From contig CAZPKC010000004.1 in the NCBI GenBank assembly GCA_964587125.1, positions 1 through 64,000 of the forward strand: 64,000 nucleotides of DNA. Direction: 5' to 3'. Positions 42,777 to 51,742 of this stretch are shown here, piece by piece. The stretch is from CAIXLI01 sp964587125 (GTDB taxonomy: Bacteria; Pseudomonadota; Alphaproteobacteria; UBA9219). Each line of letters begins with the position of its first letter. Within the stretch, counting starts at the first letter, position 1. The translations under genes were made by a program, and so were the position numbers. Below the pieces are notes generated by a model. The model was not told the DNA's origin. It was given only the letters and a program-made list of their open reading frames with translations, and made no database searches.

Positions 42777-43733
42777 CTACCACCTGACGACCGCCATCCC
42801 CCACGTAAACCCCGCGCCCATCGTGTCGAGAAAAAGAAGCTGTCCGCGTTTGATGCGCCCGTCCTTCACGGCGGCGTCGAGCGCCAACGGAATGGAAGCC
42901 GCGGCGGTATTGGCGTGATGCGCGATGGTTGAAACGACGCGCTCGGGAGGCAGCTCCAGCTTTTTGCCCGTTCCCTCGATGATGCGCTGGTTGGCCTGAT
43001 GCGGAACCAGCCAGTCGATTTCCTCGGGCTTCAATCCCGTGACGGCCAAGGCTTCGTCCACGACCTCGGCCAAATTGGTCACGGCGTGGCGGAAAACTTC
43101 CTGCCCCTCCATGCGCACATAGCCCGACGTGTCCGTTCTCAGCAAATCGTAATGGCGCCCGTCGGAATGCAAAGCGGTCGTAAGAATGCCTTGGTCGGCG
43201 TTGACGCCTTGCCCTTCCTTCGCGCCCAGAACGACCGCGCCCGCGCCGTCGCCGAACAAAAAGCACGTCTCGCGGTCGGTCCAATCGACGACGCGCGAAA
43301 GCGTTTCCGCGCCGATAACGAGCGCGCGCCGCGCTTGTCCCAAACGGATGAAATTATCCGCGATCGTCAGCGCGTAAATGAATCCCGAGCAAACCGCCTG
43401 CACGTCGAAGGCGAAACTGCGTTCCATGCCTAAATTGGCCTGAACCTTCGTGGCCGTGGCGGGAAAAACATCGTCGGGCGTCGTCGTCGCCAGAATGAGA
43501 ACGTCGATGTCTTTGGCCTCAAGACCTGCGCTTTTCAAAGCCTCGCGCGCGGCCTGCGTCGCCATATCGGAGGTCTTTTCGTTCTTCGCCGCGAAATGCC
43601 GCTCTTTAATGCCCGTGCGGCGTTCGATCCATTCGTCCGAGCTGTCGAGCTTCTTTGCGGCGATCAGCGCGTCGTTCGTGACGCATTGCGCGGGCAGATA
43701 CGAACCGCAGCCGAGAAAAACGGAACGGATCAT
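42777..43733 (-). CDS. fabH: Beta-ketoacyl-[acyl-carrier-protein] synthase III
   Basis: FabH starts fatty-acid synthesis by condensing acetyl-CoA with malonyl-ACP. The 318-residue thiolase-fold protein has the catalytic Cys115 in VQAVCSGFIYAL, the His in PHQANQRIIE and the Asn in AHHANTAAASI, completing the Cys-His-Asn triad. Its start overlaps the plsX stop by 4 bases (ATGA). In many Alphaproteobacteria ihfA follows fabH; here the convergent repeat-protein gene follows instead. Confidence 0.97.
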   Translation of the reverse strand: MIRSVFLGCGSYLPAQCVTNDALIAAKKLDSSDEWIERRTGIKERHFAAKNEKTSDMATQAAREALKSAGLEAKDIDVLILATTTPDDVFPATATKVQANLGMERSFAFDVQAVCSGFIYALTIADNFIRLGQARRALVIGAETLSRVVDWTDRETCFLFGDGAGAVVLGAKEGQGVNADQGILTTALHSDGRHYDLLRTDTSGYVRMEGQEVFRHAVTNLAEVVDEALAVTGLKPEEIDWLVPHQANQRIIEGTGKKLELPPERVVSTIAHHANTAAASIPLALDAAVKDGRIKRGQLLFLDTMGAGFTWGMAVVRW

Positions 43734-44818
43734 GATGTCTTGTCCGCAGAATCCGGCGAAACGCCGTTAAGCCCATATTGCATGACCAGCTCCTCGGCGA
43801 TCTTCTCGTTGAATCCGTGCGCGACAAGGTCGTGCGCGACGCCGATGGCGTTGGCAAAACCTTCCGCGTCGGTGCCGCCGTGGCTTTTGACGCAAACGCC
43901 CTGCAAGCCCAAGAACATCGCGCCGTTATAGCGGCGCGGATCGACGCGCTTCTTCAGGCGCTTGAACGCGCCGCGCGCCAAAAGATAGCCCAATCGGGCG
44001 AGAATCGACGACGCCAATGCTTGCCGCAGGAAATGGGAGAAAAGATGCGACGTTCCCTCGATGGATTTCAGAGCGATGTTGCCGCTGAACCCGTCCGTCA
44101 CGACGACGTCCGTGGTTCCCGCCAGAATATCGTTGCCCTCGACAAAGCCGAAAAGCCTTCCGGGAATGGGGCGTTCGCGCAAAATCGAGGCGGCGATGCG
44201 GACTTCGTCGTGGCCCTTCAATTCCTCGGTGCCGATGTTCAGAAGCCCGATCGTGGGGTCGTTGCGCCCTAAAACGGTGCGGCAGAATATCGCGCCCATC
44301 AGCGCGAATTGCACCAAATTTTCCGCGTCGCATTCGATGTTCGCGCCAAGGTCGAGCATGACCGTTTCGCCCGTTTGCGTCGGGATGAGCGTAGCGATGG
44401 CGGGGCGGTCGATCCCCGGAAGCGTCCTGAGGACGAATTTGGCGATAGCCATTAAAGCGCCGGTATTGCCCGCGGAAACGACGCTGCAAGCCTCTCCGTC
44501 CGCCACGGCGTTGATCGCAAGCCGCATGCTCGACGTGCGCCCCTGCCGCAACGCCAAAGACGGCTTCATATCGGTCGAAATGACGTCGGGCGCGTGCCGT
44601 AAGTCGCTGCAGGTTTTCAGGGAAGGCTGCGCGGCGAGCAGAGGCGCGATCTTCGCCTCGTCGCCGAAGAAGATAAACTTGATCTCGGGATAGCGGATGC
44701 GCGCCAAAGCGGCGCCGTCGATGACGATCGAAGGCGCGCGGTCTCCCCCCATGGCGTCCAGCGCGAGAACAAGCGGCGAGGACGGCTTATCGGGTTTCGA
44801 AAGCAAATTCATCGACAT
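43730..44818 (-). CDS. plsX: Phosphate acyltransferase PlsX
   Basis: PlsX converts acyl-ACP to acyl-phosphate, the donor for PlsY in phospholipid synthesis. The protein (about 362 residues) shows the family start VLALDAMGGDRAPSIVIDGA, then SVVSAGNTGALMAIAKFVLR and VVTDGFSGNIALKSIEGTSH. The start at 44818 or 44812 fits the family; the frame extending to 44866 adds a non-matching peptide. The rpmF-plsX-fabH order is the classical one. Confidence 0.96.
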   Translation of the reverse strand: MSMNLLSKPDKPSSPLVLALDAMGGDRAPSIVIDGAALARIRYPEIKFIFFGDEAKIAPLLAAQPSLKTCSDLRHAPDVISTDMKPSLALRQGRTSSMRLAINAVADGEACSVVSAGNTGALMAIAKFVLRTLPGIDRPAIATLIPTQTGETVMLDLGANIECDAENLVQFALMGAIFCRTVLGRNDPTIGLLNIGTEELKGHDEVRIAASILRERPIPGRLFGFVEGNDILAGTTDVVVTDGFSGNIALKSIEGTSHLFSHFLRQALASSILARLGYLLARGAFKRLKKRVDPRRYNGAMFLGLQGVCVKSHGGTDAEGFANAIGVAHDLVAHGFNEKIAEELVMQYGLNGVSPDSADKTS

Positions 44819-44897
44819 GAAGATACCGCGACAAAAAGAACCGGCGGGACGCCGGAAAAGACACAAGACTCACAAAATATAACGCGAGCGCGTCCGA

Positions 44898-45083
44898 TCA
44901 AGCCGATTTCTTCGACTTGACGACGGCGCGGCCGTCATAGTGGCCGCAAGCGGCGCAAACGTGGTGCGGAAGCTTGGGCTCTCCGCAATTAGGGCACTCG
45001 ACCGAATTCGTAGCCGAAAGCGCATGGTGCGAACGGCGCATATTGCGCACGGATTTCGATGTCCTCTTTTTAGGAACGGCCAT
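44898..45083 (-). CDS. rpmF: 50S ribosomal protein L32
   Basis: This 61-residue ribosomal protein starts MAVPKKRTSKSVRNMRRSHH, the standard L32 opening, and has a zinc-ribbon pair CPNC...CAAC. The start at 45083 matches the family; a frame beginning six codons upstream does not. It lies between DUF177 and plsX, the common bacterial order, and is probably in the same operon. Confidence 0.97.
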   Translation of the reverse strand: MAVPKKRTSKSVRNMRRSHHALSATNSVECPNCGEPKLPHHVCAACGHYDGRAVVKSKKSA

Positions 45084-45190
45084 AATCTTAACTCGCTGCA
45101 AAAACGAATAATAAAGCGCGTCCCATGTATCTGAAACGCGCGACGCGCACTTACTTAATGCGTCTTGGCCCGGAATGCAAGCGGCAAAGC

Positions 45191-45745
45191 TTATTTTGAG
45201 CGTTTATCCTTGTTTTTCTTGCTTTTTAAGGCGGCGGAAAGCTTGGCGAAAGGACGCCGTTTTTCGTCTTTTCCCCCGAATTCGGCGACAACGAGCGCGG
45301 CGTTAGCCTTGCGGGGATAGGGGTCGATGCTAACGCCAAGCTGCTGGGCGACCAGTTCGCCGATATCGATTTTGCCGCCTGAAAAGAACTCGAAATCGTC
45401 GTCGAGCCCCATTTCTTTGAAAGCTTTATCGATGTTCAGATTAGCCTCTTGAGGCGCAAAAGTGACATCGACGTCGATGGCCAGACGACTTGAAATGGGC
45501 TCAAGCGTCACAACGCACCGCTGAATCACTTCCGCTTCGATAAGGCCGGTTGCGGCGATGGTTTGCTGCGGCCCTTGTATGAGCATAATTTCGGCCTTCA
45601 GCGCCGGAATCTCGATCAGATCAAAACGTTCTGCCAAAGCGGCGCGTTCGGCGGGTTTAGCCTCCAATCGCTCTTCGGTTCCCTTTTGAGAAATGCGCGC
45701 GATGGTGATAACGCGGGAAAATTCAGGAACAGGTGCATTATTCAT
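45191..45745 (-). CDS. YceD family protein (DUF177)
   Basis: This 184-residue protein belongs to the YceD/DUF177 family, whose gene almost always precedes rpmF and which has been linked to 23S rRNA and ribosome assembly. The conserved core is GLIEAEVIQRCVVTLEPISS, followed by an acidic stretch and GELVAQQLGVSIDPYPRKAN. The C-terminus is Lys-rich. It is divergent from bamE, with the promoters of both in about 70 bases. Confidence 0.9.
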   Translation of the reverse strand: MNNAPVPEFSRVITIARISQKGTEERLEAKPAERAALAERFDLIEIPALKAEIMLIQGPQQTIAATGLIEAEVIQRCVVTLEPISSRLAIDVDVTFAPQEANLNIDKAFKEMGLDDDFEFFSGGKIDIGELVAQQLGVSIDPYPRKANAALVVAEFGGKDEKRRPFAKLSAALKSKKNKDKRSK

Positions 45746-45816
45746 TTTATTGTTCTCTCTATCCGACAGGAGGGTATAATGACCGGCAGGATACAGAATT
45801 TGGATTCACTTTTCAC

Positions 45817-46275
45817 ATGAAAAAACGCGCCCTTCTTCTTTTTTCCGCGCTTGCTGCGCTTACGGCCTGCGAGCCCACGATCGCCAATCGCGGCAGCATG
45901 CTCGATCCGGAAACTCTTGCTCAAATCACGCCCGGAACGACGACGCGCGAAGAAGTGGCTCAAAAACTCGGAACGCCGACGGCCCTCAGCACGTTCGACG
46001 AAAACGTCTGGTATTATGTCGGACGCCAGACGGAACAATATTCGTTTCTGTCGCCCAAGGTGATCGAGCAAAAGGCGGTCGAGGTCGATTTTGACGATAA
46101 AGGCATCGTGACGGCGCTCACAAACCTCGATCTCTCCGAGGCGGCGGATGCTTCGCCGGTCGATCGCGCCACGCCGACGTTTGGCCAGAAGAACAGCTTG
46201 TTGCGCGAACTTATCGGGGACATGACCCATCCGCTTCCCGATTTAAAGAACCAACGCCGCGGCAGCGGAACGTAA
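45817..46275 (+). CDS. bamE: Outer membrane protein assembly factor BamE (SmpA/OmlA)
   Basis: BamE is a lipoprotein of the beta-barrel assembly machine. The protein (about 152 residues) has a lipobox LTAC (Cys18) and the SmpA/OmlA fold: MLDPETLAQITPGTTTREEV, AQKLGTPTALSTFDENVWYY and VEVDFDDKGIVTALTNLD. The start at 45817 gives a proper signal peptide; the longer frame from 45733 has none. The divergent DUF177-bamE arrangement is usual in Alphaproteobacteria. Confidence 0.93.
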   Translation: MKKRALLLFSALAALTACEPTIANRGSMLDPETLAQITPGTTTREEVAQKLGTPTALSTFDENVWYYVGRQTEQYSFLSPKVIEQKAVEVDFDDKGIVTALTNLDLSEAADASPVDRATPTFGQKNSLLRELIGDMTHPLPDLKNQRRGSGT

Positions 46276-46309
46276 TCATTCTTGTACTTAACGATCAATG
46301 AAAACGGCC

Positions 46310-46342
46310 GCGGAGCTCGACATCGCTCGCTCTGCGCTCCGC
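46310..46342 (+). terminator. Possible terminator after bamE
   Basis: A 7-base stem (GCGGAGC / GCTCCGC) with a GC-rich loop containing smaller inverted words is followed by TTTATTATG. The T run is short, so it may equally be another dispersed palindrome. Confidence 0.4.
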
Positions 46343-46429
46343 TTTATTATGTTGAAGCATTTGATTTTCTGCATCGCGCTACACGCAACCGCTCGTGACC
46401 TAGGCGTGTCTTTCGCGGATTTGTCGGTA

Positions 46430-47389
46430 TTAGTGCATCAATTCGAGGACTTTTAAAATAGCCGGCCCCAAAAGAACGACGAAAAGAGGGGGCAAAATAA
46501 ACAAAATCATTGGAACGGTCAGCGTCGCGGGCAGCTTGGCGGCCTTCGTTTCGGCGGCCATGATGCGGTCGTTTCGCATTTCGGCCGACAGAACCCGCAA
46601 GGCTTGCGCCAGAGGCGTGCCGTATTTTTCCGTTTGGATGAGCGTGTTGACAAGCCCCACGATGCCGTGAATCGGCACGCGGTCCGAGAGATTTTGCAAA
46701 GCCTGGCTCCGGTTAGGCAAAAACCCCAATTCGACGCCCGTCAATCCCACTTCTTCGGCCAACTCGGCGCAGGACGGCCTCATCTCCCTGCTTACGCGAT
46801 CGAGGGCCGCGTCGAGGCTCAATCCGGCCTCGGCGCAAATAACCATAAGATCGAGCGCGTCTGGCATCGCTTTGCGTAAAATAGTGGCGCGCTTCTGGCT
46901 TAAATTTTTAAGGAAAAGATCGGGCCCTCCCAAACCGAGAAGAATAGAAACGACAAAAACAAGAACCCTCATCGCAAAGCTCAGCGTAAACGCCTGAACG
47001 ATGAAGATAAGGAAAAAGGCCAGAAAACCGACGGCAATCGGGGCGGCGAGGCGCATCAGCAGATAAAGCATGACCGCTTCGTGCGAATGATATCCCGCGC
47101 GCGCCAGCTTCAAGCGGATTTCGTTCATCTGCTTGCCTTGCTCAAGCTTGAGTTTCTGGACAAGCCCCTTGATCGCGTCCTTTCCGACAAGGCTTTCGCG
47201 CCGCGTGCTTTTTTTCTTTCGTTCCGCGTCGCCCAAGGCGTCGCGGTGTTCGGCGACGCTTTTCAGGCGGTTTTCTAAAGGATCGCTTTCGATGAGCGCC
47301 ATCCAGATCAAGGCAACGACGGCGAATGCGCCCAATCCGCACAGGAAGGAAAGGGCGTTAGGATCGTGCATAAGGCGTTCAAATGTCAT
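46430..47389 (-). CDS. tadC: Tad pilus assembly protein TadC (type II secretion F domain)
   Basis: TadC is a polytopic inner-membrane platform protein of the Flp pilus machine. The 319-residue protein has an N-terminal membrane helix, a central T2SF domain (MPDALDLMVICAEAGLSLDA, then VSREMRPSCAELAEEVGLTG) and C-terminal membrane helices (VPMILFILPPLFVVLLGPAI). It follows tadB by 12 bases at the end of the locus. Downstream there is no tadD or tadG-like gene; bamE is convergent. Confidence 0.93.
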   Translation of the reverse strand: MTFERLMHDPNALSFLCGLGAFAVVALIWMALIESDPLENRLKSVAEHRDALGDAERKKKSTRRESLVGKDAIKGLVQKLKLEQGKQMNEIRLKLARAGYHSHEAVMLYLLMRLAAPIAVGFLAFFLIFIVQAFTLSFAMRVLVFVVSILLGLGGPDLFLKNLSQKRATILRKAMPDALDLMVICAEAGLSLDAALDRVSREMRPSCAELAEEVGLTGVELGFLPNRSQALQNLSDRVPIHGIVGLVNTLIQTEKYGTPLAQALRVLSAEMRNDRIMAAETKAAKLPATLTVPMILFILPPLFVVLLGPAILKVLELMH

Positions 47390-47401
47390 GATCCGAACCC
47401 C

Positions 47402-48391
47402 CTACAATTCGAAATGAATCATTTTCAACATGACGGCCCATCCCAGCGACATCCAGCCGACGCCGATGCCGAGCAAAATCCTGCCTTTCGTTTCGTTGAA
47501 TAAAACCTGCACGTAATCGGGGTTGACGACCAAAAGCAGCGCAAACATGATAAAAGGCAGCGATCCGATAATCATCGCGCTGGCCTTCGCCTCCGAGGAC
47601 ATGGCCTTGACTTTCAGGCGCAGCTGGCGCCGCTTGCGGATCAATTCGGCCAGATTATCCAAAGTTTCGGCCAGATTGCCCCCTGTTTCTTTCTGAATAG
47701 CCATCGCGACGATCAGGAAGCGGAACTCCGGCGTGTCGATGCGTTGCGCCACTTCCCACATCGAGTCTTCCAACGTCTTTCCCATCCTGACGCCGTCGCT
47801 GATCCGGTGAAATTCGATGCCAATGGGATCGGGAAGTTCCCGCCCGACTGCGCCGATGGATTCCGTGATGGGAAGGCCGGAACGAATGCCGCGGCACATC
47901 GTATCGATGGCTTCCGGAAAACTGGCGATGAATTTTTTAACGCGGCGCGAGATCATGAAAGCGGTGATTGCGTGCGGCGCGCCAAGCCCCAGCATGAGCG
48001 ACGCGGGGAAAACGATAATTTTGTTTATATTGAAAAAATTAAGCGTCATGTAAAAAAGCAAAACCGCAAGCGCGTTCATCAGCATATATTCGCCGAGCGA
48101 GATATTTTTTCCCGTCGCGGCGAGGCGCGTGCGGAGTTTGCTGGGATTAGGCAGCATTTTAACCAGCCGGTCCAAAAAGGGTATGGCGCTGTCCTTCATC
48201 GAACGCACGCTGTTCGGCGAACCGTGGCGGTCCCGCGTGTCGATCGCGCGCTTGGTGCCAAGCCCTTCGACGCGGGCCAGCCGTTTGTCGATGTCCGAAG
48301 AATCGTCCCAGAGCGCGAAAACGATCAACGCGGCGAAAACGAAAGCGCCGACGCCCGAAATTAGGGTAAGGCTCTCCACGCTCATCGTCAT
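47402..48391 (-). CDS. tadB: Tad pilus assembly protein TadB (type II secretion F domain)
   Basis: TadB is the second inner-membrane platform protein, working with TadC and the ATPase CpaF. The 329-residue protein has two N-terminal membrane regions (about residues 8-28 and 100-140), a T2SF domain (FPEAIDTMCRGIRSGLPITE, then IQKETGGNLAETLDNLAELI) and C-terminal helices (ASAMIIGSLPFIMFALLLVV). Its start overlaps the cpaF stop by 4 bases. Confidence 0.93.
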   Translation of the reverse strand: MTMSVESLTLISGVGAFVFAALIVFALWDDSSDIDKRLARVEGLGTKRAIDTRDRHGSPNSVRSMKDSAIPFLDRLVKMLPNPSKLRTRLAATGKNISLGEYMLMNALAVLLFYMTLNFFNINKIIVFPASLMLGLGAPHAITAFMISRRVKKFIASFPEAIDTMCRGIRSGLPITESIGAVGRELPDPIGIEFHRISDGVRMGKTLEDSMWEVAQRIDTPEFRFLIVAMAIQKETGGNLAETLDNLAELIRKRRQLRLKVKAMSSEAKASAMIIGSLPFIMFALLLVVNPDYVQVLFNETKGRILLGIGVGWMSLGWAVMLKMIHFEL

Positions 48392-50010
48392 GTGTCTATC
48401 GTCTCCATGAGTTGCCTGTCGAGGCCGAAGTAGGCGGCCTTGGGCAGGAAGTTGGGGCGCAGTCCATGATTCTTGAAATTGACCGTCAATTTGCCGTCGG
48501 GCGTTTCTCCCGTCACCTCGCAGGTATAAAGGTCCTGCATCGTGATGGTTTCATCCTCCATGCCGGTGATCTCGGTGATATAGGTGACGCGGCGCGAACC
48601 GTCGCGCATGCGACCGACCTGAATGATCATATCGATGGCCGAGGCGATCTGCTGGCGGATGGCGCGCGGCGAGAGGTTGGCGGACGCCATGCCGACGAGG
48701 TTTTCAAGGCGCATGATCGCTTCGCGCGGGCGATTGGCGTGCACGGTCGAAAGCGAGCCGTCGTGTCCCGTGTTCATCGCCTGCAGCATGTCCAAAGCCT
48801 CGCCGCCGCGCGTTTCGCCGACGATGATGCGGTCGGGGCGCATGCGCAGCGCGTTCTTGACGAGATCGCGCATCGTGACCTCGCCGCTGCCTTCCAGATT
48901 GGGCGGGCGCGTTTCAAGCCGGACGACGTGCGGCTGTTGCAGTTGCAGTTCGGCCGCGTCTTCGATCGTGACGACGCGTTCGCCGTGGTCGATCATCTGC
49001 GACAAGGCGTTAAGCAGCGTCGTTTTGCCCGATCCCGTGCCGCCTGAAATAAGGATGTTGAGGCGCGACCGCCCTGCGATGCGCAAAACCTTCGCCATGG
49101 CGGGCGAAAGGCTTCCGAATTTCAGCATCGTGTCGAGCGTGATCTTCTTTTTTGAAAATTTACGGATAGTAATCGTCGCGCCGTCGATCGCGAGCGGCGG
49201 AACGATGATGTTGACGCGGCTTCCGTCCGCCAAACGCGCGTCGCAAAGCGGTGAACTTTCATCGATGCGCCGCCCGATCGCGGTGACGATGCGCGTGGCA
49301 ATCGCCAGCACGTGCGCGTTGTCGCGGAATTGCACGTCGGACAGCGTCAGCTTGCCCTGGCTTTCGACAAAGACGTGCTTAGCGCCGTTCACCATGATTT
49401 CCGATATGGATTCGTCGGCGAGCAGGGGTTCCAAAGGCCCGAGCCCAAGCATATCGTCCAGCAGTTGCTTGACCAGATCGGCGCGTTCGGCGGCGTTGAG
49501 CTGAATTTTCGTTTCGCCCAGCAATTCGGCGATAAGGCCGGTCAGATCGCGCGAAAGCGCTTCGCGCGGCAACCTTGCGGCAAGGGACGTGTCGATACGT
49601 TCCAGAACGATCGGCTGCAATTTAAGCTTGGCCTGTTCGATGCTGGCGCGGCTCGGATTGCGGGCATAAGGGTCCACGGGAACGCCGTCTTGCGCCTGAT
49701 CCGGATTTTCGGAGACCGAGGATTCGACCTCTGCGGCGGGAGAGGATGCCGGCTGCTTGAATCTGTCGGCGCTTTCCGCGATGAATCCGTTAATCAGGGA
49801 TGTCACCAGATCGCGCTGGTCGAGCAAATTGAGATCGACGCGGTTGGTTTCGAGAAATTTGCCGACGGCGGTTTTCGCTTCGCGGGCGATATCGATGCGC
49901 GCCGCCAGCTTCGCGCTTCCCGCCGGAAATTTTTCCCTGAGAACCGGCATCAGGCGGTCGCGCAGCGCGGCAAAGGTGATGTCTCCCGAGAAGGGCTTGG
50001 ATCCCATCAT
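48388..50010 (-). CDS. cpaF: Tad/Cpa pilus secretion ATPase CpaF (TadA)
   Basis: CpaF powers assembly of the Flp pilus. The 540-residue protein is a VirB11/GspE-type hexameric ATPase with an N-terminal helical region (1-180), the Walker A ISGGTGSGKTTLLNALS, an Asp box and the segment GETRGGEALDMLQAMNTGHD followed by GSLSTVHANRPREA, which carries Walker B and the His box. Length is at the upper end for the family. Start and stop overlap its neighbours by 4 bases each, suggesting tight coupling with cpaE and tadB. Confidence 0.95.
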   Translation of the reverse strand: MMGSKPFSGDITFAALRDRLMPVLREKFPAGSAKLAARIDIAREAKTAVGKFLETNRVDLNLLDQRDLVTSLINGFIAESADRFKQPASSPAAEVESSVSENPDQAQDGVPVDPYARNPSRASIEQAKLKLQPIVLERIDTSLAARLPREALSRDLTGLIAELLGETKIQLNAAERADLVKQLLDDMLGLGPLEPLLADESISEIMVNGAKHVFVESQGKLTLSDVQFRDNAHVLAIATRIVTAIGRRIDESSPLCDARLADGSRVNIIVPPLAIDGATITIRKFSKKKITLDTMLKFGSLSPAMAKVLRIAGRSRLNILISGGTGSGKTTLLNALSQMIDHGERVVTIEDAAELQLQQPHVVRLETRPPNLEGSGEVTMRDLVKNALRMRPDRIIVGETRGGEALDMLQAMNTGHDGSLSTVHANRPREAIMRLENLVGMASANLSPRAIRQQIASAIDMIIQVGRMRDGSRRVTYITEITGMEDETITMQDLYTCEVTGETPDGKLTVNFKNHGLRPNFLPKAAYFGLDRQLMETIDT

Positions 50011-51269
50011 GGATGATCTCGCCGATCGAGTTTGCCTTTGACTTCGCCCGTCAGTTTATTCCAGAAGGAAGAAGCCGTTTTTTCGGCGGCGCGGTCGTCG
50101 GTTTTCGCCAATCTCAAAGCCAGATCGCGCAAAGCTTTCGTGACGGCCGCGCGCGGGACTATGGCGGCCAGAGCCTTTCCGCTATTGGAAGCCGTCGTCA
50201 AGGAGGCGTCGTCCTCGGGAACGGTCAAATCGACGGGGCTTTTGATGCCTTTTTCGAAAATGGCGCGGGTAATCTGCCCTGCGCCGGAAGGCCCCGTGCG
50301 CGCGGCGACGGTGGTGATCCGCGCGGAACATTCGAGAACGCCGAGAGCGCTTTTAATCCGGAGCGTGTCGCGGATTCCCGCCAGCGTCAGGTCGGAAACA
50401 AGGACGATCTCGTGCGCCGACGCCAGAAGCCTTTTTTGAGTGGCGAGCATCGGGCGCGGCAAGTCGATGACGATGACGTCAAAATTGCCTTTCATCTCTT
50501 TCAACAACGCGGCAATGGCGCTGCCGTCGATGGGGGTGACTTCGTCCACGGCCTCTTCCGCGCCGAGAATGGAGAACCGCTCGCTTTCGGGAACGATAGA
50601 GCTGGCGATCATCAGGGCGTCGACGCGGTTGGGAGAACTGACGATGTCGCGCAATCCGTGTCCCGGATCGAGATCGAGCGAAAGGGAGCTTGTGCCGAAT
50701 TGCAAATCGAGGTCGAACAAAGCGACGTTCCGGTCAAGCTCGTGAGCCATGAGCCAGCCGACGTTCAAAGCGATTGTGCTTGTGCCTATGCCGCCGCGCG
50801 CGCCGATGAAAATAACGATACGGGCTTCCTTGGCCTCCGGTTTGGCGCCTCCTGCGGGGCTGCGCAGGGCCGCGGCCAGAGCCTGATTGAGAACGTCGGG
50901 CGACAGGGGCTTGACCAGATAATCGACAGCGCCCGCGGTCAGGATGCGGCGGTAAAGCGCGACGTCGTTTTTCGATCCGATAACGACCAGGCGGCATTCT
51001 TTTCCGCACAAATTGACGATGCGCGACGTTATGGCGGCGGGTTCGGCGTGTTGATCGATGTCGATGATCGCCATTTTCGGCGGAGGCGACGACTCCAGCG
51101 CCTGCGCGAAAAGATCGGGGCCTCCCTGCTGCACCGTGACTTGCGGATAGCCCTGCCGTTCCGCCCAGCCGCGCAACGACAAAAGGGATTCGTCGTCAAG
51201 AACGAAGCCCATAAACTCCCCATGCATGACGGCTTCGTCGCGATGCCCAAAAGAAAAAAGACCGCTCAT
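50007..51269 (-). CDS. cpaE: Pilus assembly protein CpaE (TadZ)
   Basis: CpaE/TadZ localises the Tad machine at the pole. The 420-residue protein has an N-terminal receiver-like domain (about 20-135, VGADYLVK-like segment AGAVDYLVKPLSPDVL) and a ParA/MinD-like ATPase domain with IFIGARGGIGTSTIALNVGW. The Walker A lacks the signature Lys (GIGTST instead of GxGKST), as in many TadZ proteins, so ATP hydrolysis may be weak or absent. Overlaps of 4 bases join it to cpaD and cpaF. Confidence 0.92.
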   Translation of the reverse strand: MSGLFSFGHRDEAVMHGEFMGFVLDDESLLSLRGWAERQGYPQVTVQQGGPDLFAQALESSPPPKMAIIDIDQHAEPAAITSRIVNLCGKECRLVVIGSKNDVALYRRILTAGAVDYLVKPLSPDVLNQALAAALRSPAGGAKPEAKEARIVIFIGARGGIGTSTIALNVGWLMAHELDRNVALFDLDLQFGTSSLSLDLDPGHGLRDIVSSPNRVDALMIASSIVPESERFSILGAEEAVDEVTPIDGSAIAALLKEMKGNFDVIVIDLPRPMLATQKRLLASAHEIVLVSDLTLAGIRDTLRIKSALGVLECSARITTVAARTGPSGAGQITRAIFEKGIKSPVDLTVPEDDASLTTASNSGKALAAIVPRAAVTKALRDLALRLAKTDDRAAEKTASSFWNKLTGEVKGKLDRRDHP

Positions 51270-51739
51270 GGCGTTGGCGCTGACGCTCCTCCCGCTGGGG
51301 AAGAAGCCGTCCCTCCCGTTACGTCGCCTGTCATCGAAGACGCGCCCACCGGCGCGGTCGTCGTCGCCGTTTGACTATCCTCGGAAACCGGCATGATCAA
51401 GCCGCGAGGCTGATTGTTGTCGTAACGGCGTATCGCGCCGACGGCGGTGACGCCGCGTCCGTCCTTCAAATCCCTGCCTTCGACGAGATCGTCCGGATTT
51501 TCGACGGCGCTCGCCAGATTGCGCGCGTTGGCGCAGCCGAATTGGGGCAACAGCTGGTTGTCGAAAGAGCTTGCGAGAGAGTCGTTCCAGCCGGGGCAGG
51601 CGGGGGGAGTCGCGACGCTAACCCCTGCGGACGGATCGACGAGGATGGAATAATCGGGGCGCGGCGTCGGGGTGTAGGCTTCGCAAGCCGTCAAAATCAG
51701 CACCCCGAGAGAAAGAAAAACAGAACGGGAAAAAGTCAT
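51266..51739 (-). CDS. cpaD: Pilus assembly lipoprotein CpaD
   Basis: CpaD is an outer-membrane lipoprotein that supports the secretin CpaC. The 157-residue protein has a lipobox (ILTAC, Cys19) and the family segment CPGWNDSLASSFDNQLLPQF, then GCANARNLASAVENPDDLVE and GRDLKDGRG. The C-terminus is a Thr/Ala/Gly-rich low-complexity tail. It is shorter than many CpaD proteins, lacking part of the usual N-terminal domain. It sits 3 bases after cpaC. Confidence 0.88.
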   Translation of the reverse strand: MTFSRSVFLSLGVLILTACEAYTPTPRPDYSILVDPSAGVSVATPPACPGWNDSLASSFDNQLLPQFGCANARNLASAVENPDDLVEGRDLKDGRGVTAVGAIRRYDNNQPRGLIMPVSEDSQTATTTAPVGASSMTGDVTGGTASSPAGGASAPTP

Positions 51740-51742
51740 CGC